15,329 nt of DNA from Hyphomicrobiales bacterium (GTDB taxonomy: Bacteria > Pseudomonadota > Alphaproteobacteria > Rhizobiales > Aestuariivirgaceae), in assembly GCA_023266715.1 (NCBI GenBank), contig JAHFPK010000038.1, positions 1 through 15,329 of the forward strand, written 5' to 3'. The translations under genes and the position numbers were made by a program. Below are positions 6,396 through 13,670 of the stretch, one piece after another (within the stretch, counting starts at the first letter, position 1; each line of letters begins with the position of its first letter). The notes under the pieces were generated by a model. The model was given only the letters and a program-made list of their open reading frames with translations, did not search any database and was not told where the DNA came from.

Positions 6396-6908
6396 TTAGA
6401 AAATCATTGCTACGTAATGATGAACCAGCTTCTTGCAGCCCAAACCGCCATTATGCTTTGAGGCCGCCAGCTTGAGATTGCCGTGGCTGAGCTTCATCGC
6501 CATCTGCAGGTGCTTCAACCCGACCCTAATATTGGTTGTGGCATTGAGCAGCTCGGAGCAATTGCCGGAAAACCCGATGCCCTTGGCCGTGGAGCACTTC
6601 ATCTGATAGACACCATATTCACCAGCCGCTCCGCGCGTATTGGGATTATAGCCCGATTCAACCTTGGCAATCCGGAGCGCAAACCAGGTCGGCACGCCAT
6701 AACGCGGCGCCATGTCCTTGATCAGGGCCACCACATGCTCGGTGGTTGCTTCCGTGACCGGGGCCTTGAGACCCGTGTGATGTTTCCCATTCTTAATTTG
6801 CTCCGTGGGAAGATTAATATTGAATTTTGAGGCAGCATCCGCTGTTCCTGAGAATATAGCCACAGCAAACATGGCGGCTGAAAGTCCTGCAATGAGTCTA
6901 TTTTTCAT
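6396..6908 (-). CDS. Small exported lytic transglycosylase-like protein (SLT domain)
   Basis: Predicted periplasmic or secreted peptidoglycan-cleaving enzyme, 170 residues. A Sec signal peptide covers residues 1-25 (MKNR, hydrophobic core, cleavage after TADA). The SLT-type domain spans about residues 55-160: the catalytic Glu84 in KVESGYNP, then GAAGEYGVYQMKCSTAKGIG (the family usually has G-x-x-Q-I-x-P-x-T-A) and HNGG (family YNGG). Three cysteines (105, 117, 158) could form a disulfide in the periplasm. The frame is open further upstream to 7103, but ATG 6908 is chosen because AAGGAT lies 4 nt before it and the signal peptide starts there. It is convergent with rpmA and divergent from obgE, and stands alone. 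The 193-nt gap 6909-7101 must hold both promoters; I see no convincing hexamers there. Confidence 0.85.
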   Translation of the reverse strand: MKNRLIAGLSAAMFAVAIFSGTADAASKFNINLPTEQIKNGKHHTGLKAPVTEATTEHVVALIKDMAPRYGVPTWFALRIAKVESGYNPNTRGAAGEYGVYQMKCSTAKGIGFSGNCSELLNATTNIRVGLKHLQMAMKLSHGNLKLAASKHNGGLGCKKLVHHYVAMIF

Positions 6909-7101
6909 TTTTATCCTTAAGTTTGATAACCGCATTAAAAAACTAAACTTGGATAGACTGGCTCCTCTATTTTTATGATCATCAATGTCTGGGGGGAACT
7001 GGCGATAAACTGGGAAAATGTGACCATTATGTGGCGTCGCACAAAATTTGCTGCACTGCGATATTTCTAGGCTTGCGCCTTCCAAAAGGTTACAAGGCGC
7101 C

Positions 7102-8148
7102 ATGAAATTTCTTGATGAAGCAAAAATCTATGTGCGCTCCGGTGATGGGGGAGCGGGCGCCGTATCTTTCCGGCGCGAAAAATTCATTGAAATGGGCGGC
7201 CCCGATGGCGGTGACGGCGGCAATGGCGGAGACGTATGGGTGGAAGCCGTGGATGGCCTCAACACCCTGATCGACTATCGCTACCAGCAGCACTTCAAGG
7301 TTAGAACTGCGGGCCACGGCATGGGGCGATTGCGCGCAGGCGCCAATTCCGAAGACATCGTGCTCAAGGTTCCCGTCGGCACCGAAGTTTACGAAGCCGA
7401 CAATGAAACCCTGATTGCCGATCTCGCCAAGTTGGGCGATCGCGTGCGTATCGCGCGCGGCGGCAATGGCGGCTTCGGCAACCACTATTTCAAGTCTGCC
7501 ACCAACCGCGCGCCACGCCATGCCAACCCCGGCATTGAAGGCGAAGAACGCTGGGTATGGCTGCGGCTGAAACTCATCGCCGATGCGGGATTGCTGGGCC
7601 TGCCCAATGCCGGAAAATCCACCCTGCTTGCCGCCGTATCCGCCGCCAAGCCAAAGATCGCCGACTATCCCTTCACCACGCTTCATCCGCAATTGGGCGT
7701 GGTGAAAGCGGCGGGAAACAGTTTTGTGCTGGCCGATATTCCAGGCCTCATTGAAGGCGCCAACGAAGGCCATGGCCTCGGCACGCGCTTTCTCGGCCAT
7801 GTCGAACGCTGCGCCGTTCTGCTGCACCTCATCGATGTGACGGGCGATGATCCGGTGGAGGCCTACCGCATCATCCGCAAGGAACTGAAGGACTACGGAC
7901 CGGAGCTTGCGGAAAAGCCGGAGATCATTGCATTCAACAAAATCGATGCCGTCAGTGACAAGGACTTGCAGAAGAAACTGGCCGATTTCAAAAAGCGTTT
8001 GAAGAAAACGCCTATCCTGATTTCCGGGGCCACCCACAAGAACGTGGATGACACCATGAAGCGTCTCCTCACCGTGATTCAAAATGATCGCAAGGCGGCC
8101 CGCAAGCAGGAAGAGCGCGGCGTTGAAGTAGAGGATTGGCATCCGTGA
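7102..8148 (+). CDS. obgE: GTPase Obg (ObgE/CgtA)
   Basis: Essential GTPase involved in late 50S subunit assembly and stress control. 348 residues. The glycine-rich Obg fold covers residues 1-158 (MKFLDEAKIYVRSGDGGAG, GGPDGGDGGNGGD). The G domain has G1 GLPNAGKS (166-173), switch YPFTT (189-193), G3 DIPGLIEGA (212-220), G4 NKID (279-282) and G5 SGA (308-310). The C-terminal OCT domain of some Gram-positive members is absent, as in other proteobacteria. The frame is open to 7048, but ATG 7102 gives the conserved MKFLDEA start and has AAGG 4 nt upstream. The stop overlaps the proB GTG by 4 nt. First gene of the obgE-proB-proA-nadD-rsfS-rlmH run. Confidence 0.98.
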   Translation: MKFLDEAKIYVRSGDGGAGAVSFRREKFIEMGGPDGGDGGNGGDVWVEAVDGLNTLIDYRYQQHFKVRTAGHGMGRLRAGANSEDIVLKVPVGTEVYEADNETLIADLAKLGDRVRIARGGNGGFGNHYFKSATNRAPRHANPGIEGEERWVWLRLKLIADAGLLGLPNAGKSTLLAAVSAAKPKIADYPFTTLHPQLGVVKAAGNSFVLADIPGLIEGANEGHGLGTRFLGHVERCAVLLHLIDVTGDDPVEAYRIIRKELKDYGPELAEKPEIIAFNKIDAVSDKDLQKKLADFKKRLKKTPILISGATHKNVDDTMKRLLTVIQNDRKAARKQEERGVEVEDWHP

Positions 8149-9269
8149 AGCAGCGCCTGCAATCGGCCAAGCGCATTGTCGTCAAGATTGGTTCGGCCCT
8201 TCTGGTTGATGCCAAGACCGGCGAGGTGAAGGCGCAATGGCTTTCAACTCTCATCGACGATCTGGCAAAGGCCAAGGCGCGGGGCGTCGACATTATCATC
8301 GTCTCGTCTGGCGCCATAGCACTTGGGCGGCGCTCACTTGGGCTTCCAAAAGGCAAATTGCGTCTGGAGGAAAGCCAGGCCGCAGCCGCCGTGGGTCAAA
8401 TCGCGCTGGCCCAAGCCTGGTCTGAGGCGCTCCGTACAAAAAAAATCGTGGCAGCGCAGGTGTTGGTGACACTGACCGATACGGAAGAACGCCGCCGCCA
8501 CCTCAATGCGCGCGCGACACTCACCACACTGCTCGCTCAGGGCGCCATTCCCGTCATCAATGAAAACGACACCGTGGCCACTTCCGAAATCCGCTACGGC
8601 GACAATGACCGGCTGGCAGCGCGCGTGGCTTCCATGATGTCCGCCGATTGTCTGGTGTTGCTCTCAGATATTGATGGACTTTATTCCGCACCGCCTGACA
8701 AAGCGGGCTCCACATTCATTCCCCAGGTTGATGAGATCACCCCTGAAATCGAGGCCATGGCGGGAAAGCCCGTATCCGGCGTGGGCTCCGGCGGCATGAT
8801 CACCAAAATTGAGGCGGGAAAAATTGCCCTCGGCGCAGGCTGCAACATGGTGATTGCCTCTGGCCACGAGCCCCATCCCCTTGAACGTATTCTGAAAGGC
8901 GAACGCTGCACCTGGTTTATGGCCCCGCTTTCAGCGCTCCAATCACGCAAGCGCTGGATTGCCGGAACCCTGCAGCCCGTCGGCCGCCTCACTGTCGATG
9001 ATGGCGCCCGTGGTGCCTTGGGCAAGGGTAAAAGCCTGCTTCCCGCCGGCGTAAAGAAGGTCAGCGGAACCTTTGCCCGTGGCGATACCGTAAGCGTCGT
9101 GGACCTTGAAGGCGTGGAAATCGCCCGCGGCCTCGTGGCCTATGATTCAGGCGATGCCGCCAGGATTGCCGGATTGAAGTCCGCTGACATCGAGCAAACC
9201 ATTGGCTATAGAGGCCGGGATGAAATCATTCATCGCGATGATCTGGTGATGACCAATGGAGAGCGTTAG
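8145..9269 (+). CDS. proB: Glutamate 5-kinase
   Basis: First step of proline synthesis, phosphorylating glutamate to gamma-glutamyl phosphate for ProA. 374 residues. The amino-acid kinase domain covers about residues 8-240: RIVVKIGSALLV, IIIVSSGAIALGRRSLGL, INENDTVATSEIRYGDNDRLAA and LLSDIDGLYSAPP. A C-terminal PUA domain (about 275-360) starts near VGRLTVDDGARGALGKGKSLLPAG. I choose GTG 8145, which overlaps the obgE stop by 4 nt and has GAGGA 9 nt upstream. A TTG at 8136 in the same frame would sit directly on that ribosome site. Proline feedback is normally exerted on this enzyme. Confidence 0.96.
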   Translation: MKQRLQSAKRIVVKIGSALLVDAKTGEVKAQWLSTLIDDLAKAKARGVDIIIVSSGAIALGRRSLGLPKGKLRLEESQAAAAVGQIALAQAWSEALRTKKIVAAQVLVTLTDTEERRRHLNARATLTTLLAQGAIPVINENDTVATSEIRYGDNDRLAARVASMMSADCLVLLSDIDGLYSAPPDKAGSTFIPQVDEITPEIEAMAGKPVSGVGSGGMITKIEAGKIALGAGCNMVIASGHEPHPLERILKGERCTWFMAPLSALQSRKRWIAGTLQPVGRLTVDDGARGALGKGKSLLPAGVKKVSGTFARGDTVSVVDLEGVEIARGLVAYDSGDAARIAGLKSADIEQTIGYRGRDEIIHRDDLVMTNGER

Positions 9270-10515
9270 CGCCATGCAGCAACTTGGCCTGAGCGCCCGC
9301 AAGGCGGCGGGCGTGCTGGCGCTTGCCTCAACGGCACAAAAGAATGCCGCCCTGCTTGCCATGGCAAAAACCATTCGCGCCTCTGCCAACAAACTCATCG
9401 CCGTAAATACATCCGAAGTCGCGGTGGCAAAGACCAGGGATCTCAAAGAGTCCTTCATTGATCGCCTGACCCTCAACCATGATCGCATTGAGGCCATGGC
9501 CAAGGGCCTTGAGGACATCGCGAAATTGCCCGATCCCGTTGGCACGACCTTAAGTGAATGGACCCGTCCCAATGGCATGAAAATTTCGCGCGTGCGCGTG
9601 CCCATCGGAGTTATCGGAATTATTTTCGAAAGCCGACCAAATGTTGCCGCCGATGCGGGTGCACTGTGCATGAAGTCTGGCAATGCCGCCATTCTGCGCG
9701 GCGGCTCCGATGGTTTTCAGTCCTCAACACTCATTGTGGAGGCCCTGCAACAGGGTCTCGAATCTGCTGGTCTGCCCGCAGCCGCAATTCAAATGGCGCC
9801 CACAATGGATCGCGCCAGCGTCGGTGAAATGCTGTCGGGACTGGGTGGCACCATTGATCTCATCGTGCCGCGCGGCGGAAAAAGTCTGGTGGCGCGAGTG
9901 CAAGCGGAAGCGAGGGTTCCCGTCTTCAGCCATCTCGAAGGCGTCTGCCATGTCTATGTCGATAAGTCGGCGAATCCCGCCATGGCAAAAGAAATCGTCC
10001 TCAATGCCAAGATGCGTCGCACCGGCGTGTGTGGCTCAGCCGAAACAATTCTCATTGACCGTGCCGCCGCCAAGGCAAACCTCGCGCCAATAATCCGCAC
10101 ACTGATTGATGCCGGTTGCGAAGTGCGTGGTGATGCCGAAGCGCAGGCCGCCGACGCCCGCGTGAAAGCTGCCAGTGAAGAGGATTGGTCAACGGAATAT
10201 CTGGATTCAATCGTTTCACTCAAGGTGATTGGCGGTGTGGATGAAGCCATGGCCCATATTGCGAAGTATGGTTCCCAGCACACCGACGCAATCATTGCCG
10301 GCGATGAAAAAATCGCTCAAAGATTTCTAAACGAAGTCGACAGCGCCATAGTTCTGCACAATGCCTCCACCCAATTTGCCGATGGTGGCGAATTTGGTTT
10401 TGGCGCCGAGATCGGCATTGCCACCGGCAAACTCCATGCCCGCGGACCTGTTGGTCTGGAGCAGCTCACCACTTTCAAATATCAGGTGCGTGGTACAGGA
10501 CAAATCCGCCCATGA
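9256..10515 (+). CDS. proA: Gamma-glutamyl phosphate reductase
   Basis: Second step of proline synthesis: NADPH-dependent reduction of gamma-glutamyl phosphate to glutamate semialdehyde. 419 residues, an aldehyde dehydrogenase-fold enzyme. Visible motifs are PIGVIGIIFESRPNVAADAGALC, KSGNAAILRGGSD, SHLEGVCHVYVD and the catalytic Cys259 in MRRTGVCGSAET, with EFGFGAEIGIATGKLHARGP near the end. The start may be ATG 9256 (GGTGAT 5 nt upstream, 14-nt overlap with proB) or ATG 9274 (GGAGAG 10 nt upstream, 413 residues). The longer form matches the usual N-terminal length better. ProB and ProA pass a labile intermediate, so coupled synthesis makes sense. Its stop overlaps the nadD start by 4 nt. Confidence 0.96.
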   Translation: MESVSAMQQLGLSARKAAGVLALASTAQKNAALLAMAKTIRASANKLIAVNTSEVAVAKTRDLKESFIDRLTLNHDRIEAMAKGLEDIAKLPDPVGTTLSEWTRPNGMKISRVRVPIGVIGIIFESRPNVAADAGALCMKSGNAAILRGGSDGFQSSTLIVEALQQGLESAGLPAAAIQMAPTMDRASVGEMLSGLGGTIDLIVPRGGKSLVARVQAEARVPVFSHLEGVCHVYVDKSANPAMAKEIVLNAKMRRTGVCGSAETILIDRAAAKANLAPIIRTLIDAGCEVRGDAEAQAADARVKAASEEDWSTEYLDSIVSLKVIGGVDEAMAHIAKYGSQHTDAIIAGDEKIAQRFLNEVDSAIVLHNASTQFADGGEFGFGAEIGIATGKLHARGPVGLEQLTTFKYQVRGTGQIRP

Positions 10516-11147
10516 TGAAACCGCCGTTGTTTGGCAAGGGTCAGCGCATCGGCCTGTTTGGCGGCTCCTTCAACCCGGCCCATTACGGCCACTACATGGT
10601 GGCGCTTTACGCCTTGAAGCGGCTGCAGCTGGACTGGGTGTGGTGGCTTGTCTCGCCGCAAAACCCCCTGAAGGACCCGCATGAGACAAGCGAATATGAC
10701 GAGCGCCTCAAGTTCACCAGGCATATCGCCAGACATCCCCGCTTTGTGGTCACCGACATCGAAGAGCAAGTGAATTCCCGCAACACCGCTGAAACCCTTC
10801 TCGCCCTCGGCCAGACCATGAAACAGGCGAATTTCATCTGGATCATGGGCGCCGACAGTTTTGCCAATTTGCACAAGTGGCATAACTGGACAGATATTGC
10901 GCAAGCCCTGCCCCTAGCCTTCCTTGCCAGGCCGGGTTATTCCATTCGCGCCCTGAGTGGCCGCGCCTCCCTGCGCTATGCCAACTCCCGCGTCAAAACC
11001 GATCAGGCCGCAAAACTTGTCACCCGAATGACACCCGCCTGGGTATTCCTGCCCATGCCATTGCGGCCCGAAAGCTCGACGGCAATTCGAAACTTGAACC
11101 AGCCCGCCCGAAGTTCTAAACAACGCGCCAGAACCCATAAAGGATAA
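10512..11147 (+). CDS. nadD: Nicotinate-nucleotide adenylyltransferase
   Basis: Transfers AMP from ATP to nicotinate mononucleotide, giving deamido-NAD in NAD synthesis. 211 residues, within the usual range. The nucleotidyltransferase phosphate-binding motif is GGSFNPAHYGH (17-27), and the second signature is SSTAIR (188-193), near the C-terminus. FIWIMGADSFANLHKWHNW in the middle is also typical. The ATG overlaps the proA TGA as ATGA, so translation is coupled; a second Met follows immediately. Its last codons contain AAAGGA, which can only serve a start near 11152 and bears on the start of rsfS. Confidence 0.95.
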   Translation: MMKPPLFGKGQRIGLFGGSFNPAHYGHYMVALYALKRLQLDWVWWLVSPQNPLKDPHETSEYDERLKFTRHIARHPRFVVTDIEEQVNSRNTAETLLALGQTMKQANFIWIMGADSFANLHKWHNWTDIAQALPLAFLARPGYSIRALSGRASLRYANSRVKTDQAAKLVTRMTPAWVFLPMPLRPESSTAIRNLNQPARSSKQRARTHKG

Positions 11148-11151
11148 GACC

Positions 11152-11262
11152 CTGAAAAAGCCAGCCAACAAGACTTCCGCCCGATCGAAATCGGCGAAAG
11201 CAGCAAAACCAGCATCCACCACCAAGCGTCAGCCCAAGACCGCAGCAGAACTCAAAACCATC
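11152..11262 (+). other. rsfS: Probable translated N-terminal part of RsfS from a CTG codon
   Basis: The rsfS frame is open without a stop from 11098 and has no ATG, GTG or TTG before 11263. AAAGGA (11139-11144, end of nadD) lies 7 nt before a CTG at 11152. The 37 codons from that CTG encode Lys/Ala/Ser/Pro-rich residues (KKPANKTSARSKSAKAAKP and on), the same composition as the start of the ATG-initiated protein. The ATG at 11263 has no ribosome site. Initiation at CTG would give 236 residues. Confidence 0.5.
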
Positions 11263-11862
11263 ATGATGGCCAAGGTACGCTTTGCCGAAAAGGCAAGGGC
11301 GGGTCTGCGCGGCAAGACCACGTCAAAAGTGAAATCCAAGGGAAAAGCGGAGCCTGGCAAGAAGGTAAAGCCCGCACCGAAGAAAAGACCCGTCGTAAAA
11401 ACCAAGGCGGCGGTAAAGCCGAAGGTCGTGGCAAAACCCAAAACTGCGCCAAAGGCAAAACCAGCCGTTAAGGCGGTGGCCCCGGTAAAGCTCGAAACAC
11501 CAAAGCCAAAGCTCCACGCCGATCAATCGCTCCTGAATATTGTTCTGGCCCAATTGGAAGATGCCAAGGCCGAAGACGTCATTGCCATCAATCTTGATGG
11601 CAAGACGGCCATCGCCGACAATATGGTTGTGGCCTCCGGCCGTTCTAACCGTCACGTCGGCGCCATTGCCGACCAGCTGGTTGAAAAACTCAAGGAAGCA
11701 GGCCACCGTCAGATCCGCGTTGAAGGCATGGACCAGTGTGACTGGGTGCTGGTTGATGCTGTAGATGTCGTCATCCATCTCTTCCGGCCCGAGGTGCGCA
11801 GCTTCTATAATCTGGAAAAATTGTGGTCGGAACATTCGCCGCAAGAACCCCACGCCGAATAG
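11263..11862 (+). CDS. rsfS: Ribosome silencing factor RsfS (Lys/Ala/Pro-rich N-terminal extension)
   Basis: Binds ribosomal protein uL14 and keeps the subunits apart when nutrients are low. 199 residues from the first ATG, against roughly 105-130 for the plain family. The RsfS domain is at about residues 84-190: LHADQSLLNIVLAQLEDAKAEDVIAINL, ADNMVVASGRSNRHVGAIADQL, and DWVLVDAVDVVIHLFRPEVRSFYNLEKLW, all intact. Residues 1-83 are Lys/Ala/Pro-rich and probably disordered and basic. The coding region likely extends upstream to CTG 11152 (see the separate entry). The nadD-rsfS-rlmH order is widely conserved in bacteria. The gene ends 3 nt before rlmH. Confidence 0.93.
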   Translation: MMAKVRFAEKARAGLRGKTTSKVKSKGKAEPGKKVKPAPKKRPVVKTKAAVKPKVVAKPKTAPKAKPAVKAVAPVKLETPKPKLHADQSLLNIVLAQLEDAKAEDVIAINLDGKTAIADNMVVASGRSNRHVGAIADQLVEKLKEAGHRQIRVEGMDQCDWVLVDAVDVVIHLFRPEVRSFYNLEKLWSEHSPQEPHAE

Positions 11863-11865
11863 GCC

Positions 11866-12348
11866 ATGCGCCTTCAGGTCATAGGGATAGGAAAATTGAA
11901 GGCGGGGCCTGAAAAAACCCTCGCTGACGAATACCGGACCCGTCTTGAAGGCCTGGGCCGCCAGGCAGGAATTACCAAGCTGACCGTTACCGACTTCCCC
12001 GAATCTCAAGGCCAGACCGTATCCCGGCGCCAAAATGAAGAAGCTAAAATCTTAAGCAGTGCTTTGGCTCCCAAAGCCTTTACACTTGTGCTCGACGAGC
12101 GTGGGAAACCGCTCAGCAGTGAGGCTTTCTCCCAACTCCTGCAACGCCATCTCGACCAAGGCACGCAGGATCTGGCGTTCCTGATCGGCGGACCCGACGG
12201 CCACACAGCTGAAGCCCGAAAAAGCGCTGGACAACTCCTCTCGCTCGGCGAAATGACCTGGCCCCACCGGTTGGTGCGCGTTATGCTTCTCGAACAAATT
12301 TACCGGGCAGTCACCATTATGGTAAATCATCCCTATCACCGGCTCTGA
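11866..12348 (+). CDS. rlmH: 23S rRNA (pseudouridine-1915-N3)-methyltransferase
   Basis: SPOUT-class enzyme that methylates pseudouridine 1915 in helix 69 of 23S rRNA on assembled 70S ribosomes. 160 residues, the normal length. Diagnostic motifs are VIGIGKLK at the start, LDERGK (76-81), the SAM-binding knot FLIGGPDGH (105-113), and the C-terminal HRLVRVMLLEQIYRA with NHPYHR (154-159). It follows rsfS after 3 nt without a clear ribosome site, so translational coupling is likely. It is the last gene of the tightly packed run; a 56-nt gap without an obvious terminator separates it from envC. Confidence 0.97.
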   Translation: MRLQVIGIGKLKAGPEKTLADEYRTRLEGLGRQAGITKLTVTDFPESQGQTVSRRQNEEAKILSSALAPKAFTLVLDERGKPLSSEAFSQLLQRHLDQGTQDLAFLIGGPDGHTAEARKSAGQLLSLGEMTWPHRLVRVMLLEQIYRAVTIMVNHPYHRL

Positions 12349-12404
12349 GCTGAACATCCGGAAACCGTATTTTGGACAAGTGTATTCAATAATAGACTGT
12401 TGCG

Positions 12405-13670
12405 ATGAATATTTTACGAGGACTAAGAAGCACACGTCTCGTGGCCACCGCCGCGCTGTGCTTGATTGTCCCGCACGCGATCGCGCAAACTCCGCTGCCC
12501 CAGGAAAGTGAGCTTGGCACCGTCCAACAGGAAATCACCTCTTCGGCTGCAAGCCTCGAGAAAATTAAAAGCGACATTGCAAATGCCATCAAGGAACAGG
12601 GGTTGATCTCCGATAGGCTGATCTCCATTGCCAAGACAATCCAGTCCCAGGAGACCGCGATTACCGCTGCTGAAGAGCGCATTCTGAAACTCCGCAAGGA
12701 GGAAATCATCCTGCGCGCCGATCTGGCTGAAAAGCAGGAGGTTCTGTCCGAACTCCTGGCCGGCCTGCAGACGCTTGAGCAAAATCCCCCGCCCGCCCTT
12801 GTGGTTGAACCCAATGATGTGCTGGCGGCACTCCGGGGTGCCATGATGTTCGGCACCCTTGTTCCGGAACTTCGTATCGAGGCCGACATCCTTGCGAAAA
12901 AATTGTCCCGCCTCAATCGCATTCGCGAGGCCGTTGAGAAGGAAAAATCGGTGCTGAGCGCCAGCGTTACAAACCTGAAGACGGCGCAAATCGATCTCGA
13001 CCAGCTTATTGCCCAAAAAAAGCAATTGGTCTTTGATAGTTCCGGAAAGCTGGACAGCGAAAAAAGACGCGCCGCCGAGTTGGCGGAAAGAGCTAAAACC
13101 CTGAAGCAGCTGGTCGCTGATCTGGCTGCGGCAAGATTGCGGCGGGAAGCAATCAAGACCAGGGAGGCCCTGGCCCTGGAAGCGGAAAAAAAGCGCCAGG
13201 AAGAGTTCCTTCTGCGGCCCTCTGTGGCATTTTCAAGCACTCAGGGCCGACTTGATTATCCGGTCCAGGGTCAAATCCTCAGGCGTTTCGGTCAGAATGA
13301 CGGCCTGGGCAGTGAACTTCGGGGGCTGGCCGTGGCAACTCGCGCCCAGGCCCAAGTCATCTCGCCTGCCGACGGAAAGGTTGAATTTGCTGGCCCGTTC
13401 CGTTCCTATGGCCAACTCTTGATTCTGGACGCCGGTGAGGGCTACCTTGTACTCATGGCTGGTATGAAGGAAATATCAGCCGACATCGGGCAATCCGTAA
13501 GGGCCGGTGAACCTGTAGGAATAATGGGAAAAGGCCCTTCTTCTGTCACTTTGTTGGGAGATCAGATACAAGAGGCAAGGCCTGTGTTATATGTTGAATT
13601 CAGAAAGAATGGCGAGGCCATTGATTCGGCCCCGTGGTGGATTGGTGGAACTAAAGAGGCGTTTAAATGA
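12405..13670 (+). CDS. envC: Murein hydrolase activator, EnvC-like (coiled coil plus degenerate LytM domain)
   Basis: Exported factor expected to activate an amidase that splits septal peptidoglycan. 421 residues. A Sec signal peptide covers residues 1-27 (basic MNILRGLRSTR, hydrophobic core, cleavage after HAIA). Long coiled-coil stretches run about 34-125 and 155-268. The LytM/M23 domain is at about 280-415, starting GRLDYPVQGQILRRFG. It looks catalytically dead: the zinc-ligand positions read RGLAV in place of H-x-G-x-D, LMAGM in place of Y-A-H-L, and LYVEFR in place of L-H-F-E-I-R. Loss of these ligands is what defines EnvC-type activators. It overlaps ctpA by 4 nt, a pairing frequent in proteobacteria. 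No good ribosome site precedes the ATG. Confidence 0.9.
   Translation: MNILRGLRSTRLVATAALCLIVPHAIAQTPLPQESELGTVQQEITSSAASLEKIKSDIANAIKEQGLISDRLISIAKTIQSQETAITAAEERILKLRKEEIILRADLAEKQEVLSELLAGLQTLEQNPPPALVVEPNDVLAALRGAMMFGTLVPELRIEADILAKKLSRLNRIREAVEKEKSVLSASVTNLKTAQIDLDQLIAQKKQLVFDSSGKLDSEKRRAAELAERAKTLKQLVADLAAARLRREAIKTREALALEAEKKRQEEFLLRPSVAFSSTQGRLDYPVQGQILRRFGQNDGLGSELRGLAVATRAQAQVISPADGKVEFAGPFRSYGQLLILDAGEGYLVLMAGMKEISADIGQSVRAGEPVGIMGKGPSSVTLLGDQIQEARPVLYVEFRKNGEAIDSAPWWIGGTKEAFK

Noticed and set aside
6403..6421. Inverted repeat ATCATT/AATGAT
   Set aside because: It lies within the last codons of the transglycosylase gene, and the strong stem at 6346-6371 already explains termination.
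7090..8142. A 350-codon open frame on the minus strand opposite obgE
   Set aside because: It is the reverse-complement shadow of a clearly coding, GC-biased gene, with no recognisable domains or ribosome site.
12372..12398. Promoter for envC with TTGGAC and TAGACT
   Set aside because: The spacer is only 15 nt, and the -10 would sit 6 nt before the ATG, implying a leaderless message. Too weak to annotate.
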